A stretch of 64,000 nt of DNA from Amaranthus tricolor (lineage: Eukaryota > Streptophyta > Magnoliopsida > Caryophyllales > Amaranthaceae), in NCBI RefSeq assembly GCF_026212465.1, contig NC_080057.1:26828147-26892146 (forward strand), in the 5' to 3' direction. Both the position numbers and the translations under genes were made by a program. Shown here piece by piece: positions 24,199 through 36,060 of this stretch; position 1 is the stretch's first letter; each line of letters opens with the position of its first letter. Below the pieces are notes generated by a model. The model was not told the origin of the DNA. It saw only the letters and a program-made list of their open reading frames with translations, and searched no databases.

Positions 24199-25240
24199 CT
24201 AAGCATTACTATTTCCTCCAAGAAGACTCTTAACATAATCACTTTTCAAAGCGTCGGGACACTTTGAAAATATGAGGAGCTTGTTTGGTTGTGAGGTTAG
24301 AATGTTAGCCACTTCAAAAACTTGGTTAGAAGTTACACCTTCTAAATTAAAAGATAGTAGTTCCTCTAACACTTTCTCAGTCTGTTCAACTACTTTTTGC
24401 TCACGATCATCAGTGCGGGCCATCACATTTGCCATAGTTGAAAGATGAACATTCATGTCTTTCATGAATGCTTGTAAGCTAGCCAACTCATTAGAACTAC
24501 CTTCACCAGCATTTCCTCTCTTACTTCTTTTATTAGAAGTTTTTTCAGTTTTCATTTTTTTAGCAGGAGGAGAAGTAACAGTTTGAGTGGCATTACCACT
24601 AGCATCAATTCCCTCATCATCACTTGAATCAAGTGTAACTTGTGGAGGGGCAACGTTTTGCAAATTCTGTATTGCTTCAACATAATCTTCAGCTGGTTTT
24701 CCGGTAGCGTAATCCTTGCCGTAAACATTCATTAGTTCATGAAAGTGCGGAAATGAAACTCCAAACAGGTTTTTGCAATTCGGATGATTCTGAACCAAAC
24801 ATTCAAATGTACAACATCATCAAAAAATCTCAAACATAATTGAACCATACTGTTCAAAGTAAACAATGTCAAATGTACAAAGGTTGGCATACCTTGCAAT
24901 ACTCGTCATAAACAGCCCGATCTACAGAAATCATTTTTTTTTCATCATCCCAGACGAATCCACTTGTATTTAACATTTGAGAAATAGCCCTAAACTTGGC
25001 TACAAGTGTCTTAAGTCGAGAATCAATGTGTGGCAGAGCCTTCAAACCACAACCAGGAAGAGCCTTACCTATGAGCTCCTCTAAGCGAACCATGTAGCCG
25101 CTTCTAAATCCATTTTCACACCTCCAGTGAGGATCAACAGCTAACTCTGACAAGGCTTCCACAAGAGCCTTATCTTCTTGGGCAGTCCAAAATCGTTTGT
25201 TTTTTCCCCTTCCACCTCCACTAGCACTACTTTCATCCAT
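24199..25240 (-). CDS. Harbinger ORF1: Myb/SANT-like DNA-binding protein
   Basis: Two exons, 25240-24893 and 24789-24199, join in phase 0 to give 312 residues. The N-terminal part (KNKRFWTAQEDKALVEALSE) is a Myb/SANT-like trihelix, followed by the conserved LEELIGKALPGCGLKA and DRAVYDEYCK segments. After the intron comes a segment with NHPNCKNLF, FPHFHELMNVYGKDYATGKP and AEDYVEAIQN, the typical partner of HARBI1-type transposases. A basic stretch (AKKMKTEKTSNKRSKRG) looks like a nuclear signal. In characterised Harbinger systems this protein brings the transposase into the nucleus and to the element ends. It lies downstream of the transposase gene on the same strand. Confidence 0.88.
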
Positions 25241-25412
25241 CCTCTATAACATTCAATACAAATAAACAAAATTGAACTATACTGATCATAGTAAACAAAA
25301 TTGCATGTATATAAAAATGGAATGAACCAACAAATATTCAATACAAGAAATAAACATACAAGTCTGAAAATCAAATACAAGAAATGGAGGTTTTAAATAA
25401 AAATGAATAACA

Positions 25413-26821
25413 TCACAAAGTAAGTCTGCGTTGTCTAGCCCTCCAATCATTGAACATATGTTGGGCCATTGTATTTCGGAAATTCGTCCATGGATCGGTT
25501 ACAGCAATGGAGGTTATATACTCCACATCATCTTCCTCATTAACATCACCATCATTATCATCACCATCATTATCATCACTATCATTTTCCTCAAACAAGT
25601 CCTCATCATCAAATTCTGCAAGCATGTATCTCTTTACCAAATTATGTAATAAAGCACAAGCAAGTACAATTCGACCATGTGTTTGTAAACTAAACCAAGA
25701 AGGACTTCTAAGAATCCCCCATCTTCCCTTGAGTAATCCAAAGCATCTCTCAATCACATTTCTAGCTTTTGCATGCCTTAAGTTGAAATATTCTTCGGCG
25801 GTTTGGGGTTGTCGGGGGCCATTATTCCATTCTCTAAGATGATAAAGATGCCCTCTATAGGGTGCAAGGAATCCTTCTCCATTAGTATATCCTCCATCAC
25901 ATAGATAATAACAACCTTGACAAATTAAAAAAAAAATATTACTCTCTTACTAAGTTAATCTCAAATAAAATCTAGTACGTCAATCAAATTACCTTTTGGA
26001 ACTTTCAACCCATTAGGCCTAGAAATAGCATCTCGAAGAATCCGACCATCGTGTGCCGACCCCTCCCAACCAGGTAAGACATATATAAATTCCATCTCGG
26101 GTGAACATACTCCTAATACATTCATAGCAAGGGTACCTTTTCTAGTCCGATATTTGGATCGCTCATCACAAGGAACATTCACTAGAATCATTGTACCATC
26201 AAGGGCACCTAATGAATTCTACAAAACAAACAATATCACTTTACAATATGTAATAGTATCTCCATTTTATCTCAAATTAAAGTGTTGGTTTTTATTTACC
26301 TTGAAATATTTCCATCTTTCATCGTTGCAATCCTCTTGTATTGGTGTTGGTTTCTTAAGAAGAATATCATGTAACTTTAAGATTGCTAACAAACAAGCAT
26401 GAAATTGTCTACTAATAGTTTCACCACTTCTATAAAAATGTGCACCCATCATTCTATTTTTCTTATGGTGAGCTAATGTGTATAAGAAACCCGCAACCAT
26501 CTCTTCCAAACATGTGTTTCTTGTTTCATTTAATCCACCAATATCTCTAACCATCTCTAAAAGAACACCAAATGTGTATCGATTTATACGAAGATAGTTC
26601 CTACACAAAGTGTCACTTTCTCTAATCATTCTATTCAAGTTGTGCAATCTCATTTTTCTCCTAGTTTTTTTATCAAGCTTAACATAATGGGAATCGTATA
26701 TAGTTTTTCTCATCGAGTACAACATCAAATGTAGCAACACAACACAATTAATCATAGTAATTATGAACCGAATACAATCCCAATTTCTCTTCCTTTTCAA
26801 AGAAGTACCAATGCTAGCCAT
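25413..26821 (-). CDS. Harbinger transposase (HARBI1-like DDE nuclease)
   Basis: Three exons, 26821-26300, 26218-25993 and 25915-25413, join in frame to give 416 residues with no stop. N-terminal helices are followed by a segment with TFGVLLEMVRD and VAGFLYTLAHHKKNR. The first catalytic aspartate is in GALDGTMI, the second in CDGGYTNGEGF, and the glutamate in VIERCFGLLKGRWGIL, so the DDE triad is complete. The tail is acidic (EFDDEDLFEENDSDDN) and ends RQRRLTL. It should cut at TWA sites. Introns at 26219-26299 and 25916-25992 have GT-AG ends. This looks like a coding-competent transposase. Confidence 0.9.
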
Positions 26822-27913
26822 TTTCTGTACAAATGAACATCAATAAGAACATCAAAGAATTACCAAGCACCTTGTTTCCATGTATTCTTGAAAACCAAAC
26901 AAACAAACAAACAATGATACATAATCAAGTTTCTAAAATCCCAATTTTTAATCATACTAAAACAACATCAATAATCCCAATTTCTAAAATCCCAAGTTTC
27001 TAAAACAACATCAATTTGGATATCAACAATCAACAAGATTCAACAATCAACAGCAACACGATATAGTTAATGATACAGCAACAAGATTCATCAATTTAAT
27101 CATACACCAATACTGCTTCAACAATCAACACCATACAAGATTCAAACATCAATTTAAATGGGAAATCAACAAGCATCAACAAGCATCAACACAGTGAACT
27201 CAAATTTGGTTTCAACAGCAACAAGATTCAAGCAACTGAAAACGAAGATTCAACTTTTAATGGAACAATACTGTTAATGAAAACGAAGATTCAAGCAACA
27301 AGATTCAAGCAACTGAAAACGAAGATTCAACTGTTAATGGAACAACACTGTTAATGAAAACGAAGAATCAAGCAACAAGATTCAAGCAACAGCATCAATA
27401 GCTAAATCTAAAACGAACGATTTCAACAGCATCAACAACATCAATGGAACTCAAATGGGAAAACGAACGAAGGAGCAGAAAACGAAATCTAAAACCTAAA
27501 ATTGGAGATTCCGTTAATGGAGAAAGAAGAAAAAGCAACAAAAAAGCAAACGAAAACAGCAGCAGAAATCTAAAAAAGGAGAAAGAAGAAAAAGGAAGAC
27601 TCACCTGTTAATGGAGATTCCGTTAATGAAGGCGCAGCAGCAGCAGCAAGGAGGCGCGAGGAGGGAGGCGCGAGGAAGGAGGCAGCAGCAGCAGTAGGGA
27701 GGCGAGGAAGGAAGCAGGAGCTGAATGGGGAAGGGAATGGAATGGGAAAGTGGAGGGGGAGGTGGGGAATGGGGATTACGTGATTTAGGTTAACCAAAAC
27801 CTAAAATTGGGTAAACGGAATGATTCAAAATGCGAACCAAACAACATCAAAGGGAATGGGGTATTTTCATTCCCTTTCCCTTTCCTTAATACCCCCAACC
27901 AAACGCCCCCTTA

Positions 27914-29900
27914 ATGTTTATCTACATTTAATTTTTTATCCTCTTGTTTTTAGTAATTGTGGTCGTAAAAACATATATATGTCCAGTCACCACCTAAGAT
28001 TAAAATTGTGGAATTGTGAAGTTCACAAGTTGTTGTCCATTGTTTATATTTAACATAAATACATCAACAAACTAATGAATTCTCCCAAGAAAAAGTAAAC
28101 AAATTACTTGCTTGAACAACTTAAGTTCATTAAATATTTATTTTAGATAATATCGCAATTGTTAAAATGATTTCTAAACTGCTACAAAACAAAAATATAT
28201 AAGAACCAAAATTAATTCTTGTCTCAATAAATCAAATATCGCTTTATTTATGTAAGGTCTTGAGTTTAATTCTCATATAGACATCTTATTTTCTCGGGTT
28301 TATCTTAAATAAAAAAAACATAAAAAGAATGAAAGATATTAAAAAAAGAAACAAAATTGATATACGTAATTCTATGTTTAGATGATTATATTGTTGATAA
28401 TGTTGTTAGACCATTCAAAGTGACACATAATCATGAATTATCAGATTTGAATAGTATTAATCTGCTTAATCAATTAAAATTATTCAAGACTCCTTAAATG
28501 ATGAATGTGGACATCATGTAAGAACATATTGAATTATTCAACAAAATCAACAATATTATCATCATTACAATAAATATATATTTTAAATTCTACAAAATTA
28601 ATTTAGCTAATTTAGGTCATTGGACTTATGAGTATTTGGATTATCAAGAAGCAAATGAAAGAAATTTTTGTACTAATAATTTTGGGTCTCATTTGAAAAA
28701 AAAAAAAAATCTATCACGATAAAATTACACATCGGGATATTTGAAATTGGCTTTCGACGTAATTTTTGGACCAAAAGCTTATTTTTCAAATTAATTTTAG
28801 TTCAGTTTAATATTATTCCCAATTCATTCTTCTCGACCAATAATTGCTTTAGTTTAATTTAATTCAATCAAACTCTATTAATTTTTTAATCTAGCTGTGT
28901 TAAGTTATATTTAGTGGAAGAATTTTTTAATTTTTTTTTTTAAAATACTTAATCAAAGAGAATAAACCCTTACTCATCATTTAGTTCAATTACCTTTATT
29001 CACCTAGTAGTCCAAAGAACAAATCATAAGTGTTGGTATTCAATATTAATATGTGTAGTACTTAGGGACTACGGGAGTAGTTAATAGTGGGGTTGTGATG
29101 TATGTCGGTTTATCGGTTATGACATGACACGACCTATCCTAAAAAATAAGCGAAAATATTAATATTTAATTTAAAAATAAGTGAAAATTATAATATTCAA
29201 TTCACAAATTATTTTAACTCACAATACTTATTGTTCTCGCTGTCAACATAGCATAATTACTCAAATAGATATACATTACTCCAATAATTTTTAACCCTTT
29301 CAACTAAACTCATTTTATTATATTATTAATACTCAAAATTATGATCCTCTTTCACTTAAAATCATGACTTCACATTTAATTAAATTCAAAGAAATAGAAT
29401 GAAAAGTCCCAAATTCAATAATGTAGAAGGATAAGATGTCACTCTGCATTGGGGCAGGAATTCTCCTTCAATCTTCCGAGGGGTGCAATGTATGGGACAT
29501 ATCAGTCAAAAACAACTAATGAACTAAACAAACAAGGGAATATACATGCTCTCACAATGCAAAATCTGTTTGTTTTGCTTAAAGATTTAAATATGAGTAT
29601 AGAACAAGTGCATTCCTTTACTTCATCAACATCAATGATAACATCACTCAAAAAATTCCACAAAAATATAAAATAACATATAAAATCTGTAAAGACATAA
29701 CATACACAATATATTAATTATGCTCACTCTACTAATTCACGCTCCAGACTCTTTCTTTACTAAACCAATTCTTTATACGATTCACCTGTTGAGTGTTGAC
29801 CCTTAAAATATTAAAATTAGTGTATGCTAAATTTATATATTTTTTTTTTTATAAAAATATGGTTTAAAAATTTAAGTTCCTTATGGTAGGTTTAACCAAT
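27914..29900. other. Intergenic between Harbinger and pseudokinase gene
   Basis: AT-rich spacer. A 75-codon frame at 29449-29676 has no recognisable domain. No RNA gene or complete transposon seen. Confidence 0.5.
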
Positions 29901-31381
29901 GCTTCATTGAGTCATCTTTTCTCACTTCTTTCTATCTTTCTCTTTCATTCTTTATTTCTTTCCTCCACTCCCTAAAACTTGTTCTATTGTAAGTTAATTT
30001 TTCTTCTTTCTTTTTCTGCCATTTTTGAAAAATCTTTTTATGACCTTTCTTCATTTCTTGTTCAGCTTTCATTTGACTTGCTTCTGGTTGGGTTTTCTTT
30101 ATTCTGATTTCCTTTTGTGCACCTAAAAAATCATACCTTGATTGCATGAACTAAGCTGATTTCAGGTAATTTTTCCCACTTTTAATTTTCCCAATTTTTG
30201 GTCAATTTTTATGGGCTGTTGTAGTTTCACTGTGTTTATTCAAGTTGAGGCTTGTCCTTTCAAAGATTACATTTTTCCCATAAATTTAGCTGCTTGTTTG
30301 ATTCCTTGAATGGATTAATGACTCCTTTATACTTGATTATTGTGCTTTTTTTTTTCTAATGAATTTTCTGTTTATTACAGATATGGGGTTAAAGATTACA
30401 TTTTTATCATAAATCTTGTTGTTTGTTTGATTCCTTAAATTGATTAATGACTCCTTTATATTGGATTATTGTGGGTTTAAGAGGAAATTCTTGGTGACTA
30501 TTAGTTTAATTTTGTGTCTTTTGGATTTGTTTGAGGTGTTGAATAATGATAGTTGTAGTTTGATAGCCGCCAGTGATCCTCACTGATTTTGATTTCTTTA
30601 ATTTTATTTTGGCTGATTTTGTGGGGGAGTTTTTGGGTTAATGGATAATAACCTTGACCATTCTTATTAAGAATAGTATGCTTTTTAGGGGTAAGTTTGT
30701 TTGCTTGTGATATTTTTCAGAATTCCTAGGCATTTGATCAGTTTAGTTCATCATTTTAATTGTCAAAGAGTGAATTGAATCATTGTTAGAGTATATAAGA
30801 TATCATGAGTCCTCAACCATCAGCTTAATCATTTGAATTTGAATTCCATCGATCGAGTTCTTGTGATTTCGGTGGAAGAATTGGTAACATGCTCTAAACT
30901 ATTGTTCTTATTGGACTAGTTTTGATTGAATCAAAGACCTATATTTGGTGGGAAATGGGAATGCTCTGACCTTTAGAAATAGGAATTATCCCTTATGACT
31001 TATGAGTCTCTATATGCATTATTCAAGGATATATAAAGAATACAACCTCATATAATAATAAGATTCCTATAGGATAAAATATCTATTTACAAGGTTTTAA
31101 CTTAATTATTTCCTTAAAAATATTTGGAAAATAATTTCGAAAACAGAATGCGATGTCTTGCCCTTTAGTCAGCTTGGTTGTAGTTTTAGAGGTATAATTA
31201 TCGTATAAAACATCATTTCACTATGTTGATCGTTTTTGTTGGATTGAAAACTTGTTTGGTGTAGTAATCTGATTTATTAGTGTTTTTCTTTGGTCAATGA
31301 CTGTTTTTTGGTTCTCTTGGTGCTTCGCGGCATATAGCAGGATTAGAGATTGAGTTATATGCTTGAAGGATTAGGAATAAG
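29901..31381 (+). other. Probable 5' UTR and leader intron of the pseudokinase gene
   Basis: A pyrimidine-rich stretch from about 29900 is typical of a plant 5' leader. TTTCAG-GTAAT at 30165/30166 is a good donor, and CATATAGCAG ending at 31340 a good acceptor, leaving 41 bases of leader before the ATG at 31382. Leader introns of about 1.2 kb are common in plant kinase genes. A repeat fragment (agtcctcaaccatcagctta, 30805-30830) lies in the intron. Confidence 0.45.
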
Positions 31382-34300
31382 ATGGGTTGTTTCACGGTCT
31401 TAAAAGGTAAAAAGAAGAAGATTGATCAAAATGTACATAGAAAACGCGTACTTCCTCAGGGAAGTACACCAACAACCCTTCCTGAACCACAAAGCCGTAG
31501 TCATGCACTTCAATCAGCGCCTCCTAGTTTTCGCACCAGGGGGCAGCCTGTTCAACCCGTAAATAAATCGACAAATAATAGGATGCGTGCTCTTTCCGCA
31601 CCATCAAGCTTTCATGGTCCTGATCGAGAGTCGTTATCAAATGAATGTGAAGACAGAGAAGAGTCGAGATCCCATCTACTTTTACAGCAGGAACAAAGAT
31701 CATCACCTAGTCCGCAACCTCTACCACTTCCTTCTCCTTATTGCTCGGGATCTCTTAGAGCTACTGGGAGCTTCAAAATGGGAAATTCCAGTGGACCTCT
31801 ATACACGTCTGGTCCGCTTCCATTACCGCCATCAGGAACACTCCGAAACTTCTCCTACGAAGAAATTTCATCTGCCTGTCACAGTATCTCTTCAGAAACT
31901 TGTACATCCGAAAGTCTTTCTTCTACTAACTTTAGGGCTTCCTTTCGGGATAATTCTTCTAGTTCTCGAATGGTTGAAGCCACCGTCACCCGTTTTTACC
32001 CATCAGCTCAGGTGATTTGCAACTCTTTGTAGTTGTATGTCATTGCGTTAATCTTCTAGCTTTGTCTCGACTCTTGAGTCTATACATGAAAATCGTTTTG
32101 TACGGATGATGGGTACTAATTTTCGGTTGTTTGGGTATCATAGGGTCTGAGGGACTTCATGAACGAGGTGAACACACTTGCTTCTCTTCAACATTCCAAC
32201 CTGTGTAAGTTTCTTGGTTACCATGTACGGGAAGGCTCTGATCAGAGGATCTTGGTGTACGAAAGACTACACCATGGAAGCTTAGATCGCCTCCTGTATG
32301 GTAGATCAAATGGGCCGGCCATTGATTGGAATACGAGAGTAAAAATCGCTTTATGTGCTGCTCAAGGACTTACCTTTTTGCATGAGCAAGGTCCTTTCCA
32401 GGTATTAGAAACTCACATCTTTGCCTTTCTGGTAATGTTTGGAATTAAGAAATATTTCATATCTATTTGAGCAATTTGTAGCTATATACACCCAACACAT
32501 TTAGCCTTTGATGATTTGTGCTTGAGAATTAATACTAACTAGTGTGCTATAAAGTGACTTGGTATATGTGGCCATATTTGGGGCATTTTTTCTTCTTGTG
32601 GATAAAACCGTAGAGTATTTTTAGAACATGTTGATTTAACCATTAACTTATATTTTTGGTTAAGTTAATTCTTTGACATGGCAACGTGATGGAAGGTCAC
32701 GGGTTCAAATCTTATCCTCCCTCATTTCTAGTAGAATTTTGACTGTCAGCTATGAGGAGGGCTTGTGTTGTATCAACACTTTCAGCCCAAAGGTCTCCCG
32801 TGTCATAGGGTGTTAATAAGGTGTTCATTCGGGTCATGGGGTTGATTTCAAGTTAGATGTTTCAAGTCGATTTGAAATCAGATTTTGTGTCCATGTTGTT
32901 TTTAACATAATTGTAAATCATTTTTAAAGTCGAGTCAAATCGATTTTGGTTACATGGTCGGGTAACTTTCGGATCATCGGGTCTGTTTTGAACACCTCTA
33001 GGCTTGATAGAGTATCCAAAGCATCATAAGTATCCAAAGCATCATAAGGCTTCAACCATCAGCTTAAGCTTTTGGTTGAGTTAGTTGCTTGGCAAAAACA
33101 ATTTGACCTATTGCTTTTTTAGCTTTATCCATGGAAGAAATTCAAAAGTCTAAAGAAGATTCTTTCACCGCTTTTGCAGGCAATGTACGATGAATTTTCT
33201 ACAGTAAATATTCAAATTGACAAGGATTTTAGTGCAAAGCTGTCTGGATATGGTTGTGTTGGCCTCCTTCCTGAAACCGATCTCTCCAATTCCTCTTCCG
33301 TGAGTGGTTTCGCAATTTGAAAGATATTGAAACTTCGTGTTGATTTATATATATTTTGTTTTAGGCCTTTACTGTCTTCTGCTTTAATGCTTAATCAAAA
33401 TTTTCATTTATCATGTGGAGATGAAGCCCTATTCAGTTTTGGATTGCTTTTAATAAACCATGCAGCCCTACTCATCTATGCTGGAACTTTTGCATTTACT
33501 AGTTTCAATGTTGCACAATGATAATTCGCATCGATAATTTTACTTCAAGTTGATAAGTTTCTTTATTTTACTCACATTAGACGTGGTTTCCGAGTCTAGC
33601 ATTTTACAAAGCAACACATTTGTTATGTTCCTTGAAAGATTTGGATTATAGATTAAGCACGAAACTAGAGCAAGTGATATAATGTTTGTTTCGTTACTCA
33701 TCAATCATCTCAGTAAGTCTACTCTAATGTGTTTTGAATACTTGCATAGGATGATCACCTTCTGAACAAGGGTGAATCCATGATACTAGTATAGGGTAGG
33801 CCGAACACTCATGTCTATGTATGTGCTGAGCTAACTTGGCTACTGTTTTATGTGTTATATATTACACAATTCAATATATTACACTCATGACTTGGAAAAT
33901 GGCCTAGGCAAGACCATGCCTAGGTTCCCTTCGTGATTTTTATGCTCGTCCTTAGTCAACATTACCTAGGTCTAGTTCTGTGGTGGATCCAAAATAAAAA
34001 TGAGTGATGTCAATTTAAGTAAAACGGGCCTATTGGGTTTTGATCCCTGGTCTAACCAACTTATCTAGGGTATATTTACATGTAATGTTTGATTTTATTT
34101 TGAATTTAAGTGATGTCAATTGACCTCAATGACATCATGCTAATCTGCCATTGGTCTTGTTGAACCATATTCCTACTGAAAAGCTCAATTATGGTTATTT
34201 TTTTGTTTTAATCGTCGTTTTAAGTATAAACAAGTTTGATTACTCCTTTTCAGGCACTAGGAAATCTTTCCGTTGAGACGGTAGAGCGAGGATTACTTAC

Positions 34301-34868
34301 TCCGAAAAGCAATGTCTACAGCTTTGGGATCGTTCTCCTCGAAATTCTCACAGGCCGAAAGAACATGGATAGTCGCCAAACAAAGGAGGAGAGGAATTTG
34401 GTCAAATGGAGCTGGCCATTTCTAGCTGATGAATGTAGACTCTCCCTAATAATGGACCCTCAGCTAAAAGGCCGGTTTCCGATAAAAGCAGCAAGAACAG
34501 TTGCTGATATAGCCCAAAAATGTCTTCAGAAAGACCCTTCCGAAAGACCTACTATGAGAACCATAGTCGAGAACCTCAAAACCATACAAGATATGAAACA
34601 TTCCTGCCGGTTTCCTCTTCAAGAACCCAGTACTGTCCCTAAAAAGCAGATGTTCCGATCACCTAGTCTACCCCCTCGACAAAGTTATTCTCACCCCTCA
34701 CCATCCAGGGCCCACACCTCTTCCGTCTCTCCAACAAGACCGCTGACTTTGCCTGTGTCGGTTCCTCCTCGCGCCTGTTCTTCACTCTCGTTGGATGAAA
34801 TCGAACGACAAGAGGCCCGTAAATCTTCTTCATCCGTTTATCAAAGATCAAGTGTTGAAGGGTTCTGA
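31382..34868 (+). CDS. RLCK-type pseudokinase
   Basis: Four coding exons (31382-32011, 32144-32401, 33180-33299, 34254-34868) join in phase 0 to give 540 residues. It starts MGCF, so Gly2 and Cys3 can be myristoylated and palmitoylated, as in plasma-membrane RLCKs. A Ser/Pro/Gln-rich segment (about 20-165) is followed by a kinase-like domain (about 168-460) and a Ser/Pro tail. The fold is kept (NEVNTLASLQH, LVYERLHHGSLDRLLYGR, SFGIVLLEILTGRKN, DPSERPTMRTIVENL), but catalysis is not: the VAIK lysine is Arg204 (EATVTR), the HRD loop reads MYDEF (298-302), and DFG reads GYG (319-321). Members with these same losses are conserved in plants as I recall, so this is a regular pseudokinase, likely a scaffold or decoy in receptor signalling, not a broken gene. 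Confidence 0.88.
32650..32830 (+). repeat. SINE-like repeat in pseudokinase intron
   Basis: Reads ttggttaagttaattctttg, then acatgg and aaggtcacgggttcaaatct, matching in order the minus-strand repeat at 50000-50220. The segment GGTCACGGGTTCAAATCT resembles a tRNA-type pol III B box. Another fragment (aaccatcagcttaagctttt) is at 33055-33075 in the same intron. Confidence 0.45.
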
Positions 34869-35304
34869 TTGTTAATATGCAATTTTTTTCGGGTTTACTT
34901 CACACCGACTGTTCCTGTTTTTTATCGGAACTATACATGATTTGTTATACAGTATAAATATGGTTTTGTCTTCATTTTCCCTCTTTGTTGGCAGTCTTTC
35001 TCATGGATAGCCTAAGAGGAAAATGGTTTTTGTAGATATGTGAGTGTAAGTCATTCTAAACACATGCTGCATTTATGAGAATTGTGGTTTTTTATGGTTA
35101 CAAATTACAATACTTGGCCTAAGAAGTCAATAAAGCAATTGTATATTTTTTAAGTTTCACAAAATTTTGTTTGCATAAAGTAGAAATAACAAATGAAGTA
35201 TTATATTTATTTTCTTTTTATGTCAGATCTTTCTGAAAGAAATGTAGAGGCTAATAATATATTCCAAGTATGCAAATGATAGGTTGTGTGGAATTATCAT
35301 TATC
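34869..35304. other. 3' flank of the pseudokinase gene
   Basis: Probably 3' UTR and terminator in the first 150 bases. No other feature before the Tat retrotransposon target site ACCCC at 35305-35309. Confidence 0.5.
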
Positions 35305-35309
35305 ACCCC

Positions 35310-36025
35310 TGTCATGGTATTGTTTATTCAATTATTTTATTTATTTATTAATTAGCATCATATTACTAAAATACCCCTTGACCTTTCCGGATTGACTTTG
35401 ATTTTTGGTCAATGGGCTTTCTGCTGGACTTCCCATCTTCCTTGGAAGGCTCATGACATTTTTACCTTCAGAATACTTAACTTCCCTGTTATCTATCTTC
35501 TTTGGCCATCCTCCTTTTAAGGAGAATAACTGCCCACCACCTTCCACTCTTCAATCATGCTTGGCTCTCCTTGTTTCAAGGTGAATAACTGTCCATTCTT
35601 CCCCTGACCAGTCCACCTCCCATTACTCCCACTACTCCCACGATCTTCCACCTCTCCTCTCTGAAGTAACTTCCTCCTTCAACATTATAAATAGGGACAA
35701 CCATCAGAGAGGAGAGGACATCTGAAAATAACCCTCTTAAGCATCCTTGCTCATACTCCACTTTTAGCATACCAACACTCCAATAATATCACCCCCTGCA
35801 TCTTTTTGTATTCATTCTGTAATCACTTACTCCATATTCTCATATCCACGTTCTAACTTGAGCGTCGGAGGGGTTTTCCGGGAGATCACCCCCCGGACAA
35901 GGCTAACGTGTTGTGTTGCAGGAATTCAGGTCGCTTCCTCTCATAAGTCGCTTCTCTTGATCACACTTCTACTTATCTCCAGGTATTTCAAGTGTATCCC
36001 ACTTCCTCGTTTCATTACCGAAACA
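35310..36025 (+). repeat. 5' LTR of the Tat element
   Basis: 716 bp, TG...CA ends. A TATA box (TATAAATA, 35686-35693) marks the likely promoter, so U3 is about 400 bp. Confidence 0.95.
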
Positions 36026-36027
36026 GT

Positions 36028-36045
36028 TTGGCGCCGTCTGTGGGG
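36028..36045 (+). promoter_or_regulatory. Primer binding site of the Tat element
   Basis: TGGCGCCGTCTGTGGGGA two bases after the LTR, complementary to a tRNA 3' end finishing GGCGCCA. I am not certain which tRNA is meant; Tat and Athila elements commonly use tRNA-Arg or tRNA-Asp. Confidence 0.8.
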
Positions 36046-36060
36046 ATAGTACAAGAAGTC

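Larger units (their letters stand above)
23810..27910 (-). mobile_element. PIF/Harbinger transposon, structurally complete, 4101 bp
   Basis: Terminal inverted repeats GGGGCCGTTTGGTT and AACCAAACGCCCCC (one mismatch), flanked by target duplication TTA (23807-23809 and 27911-27913), the classic PIF/Harbinger target. It carries both genes an autonomous element needs, both on the minus strand: a DDE transposase and a Myb/SANT-like protein, each open once introns are removed. Subterminal sequence repeats the GGGAATGG and TGTTTGGTTCGCA phrases. The 1-kb minus-strand 5' region (26822-27800) is rich in CAAC/ATTCAAGCAAC repeats and likely holds the promoter. Confidence 0.93.

Noticed and set aside
29932..30147. 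Minus-strand frame rich in Lys and Glu
   Set aside because: It is the complement of the pyrimidine-rich 5' leader of the pseudokinase gene.
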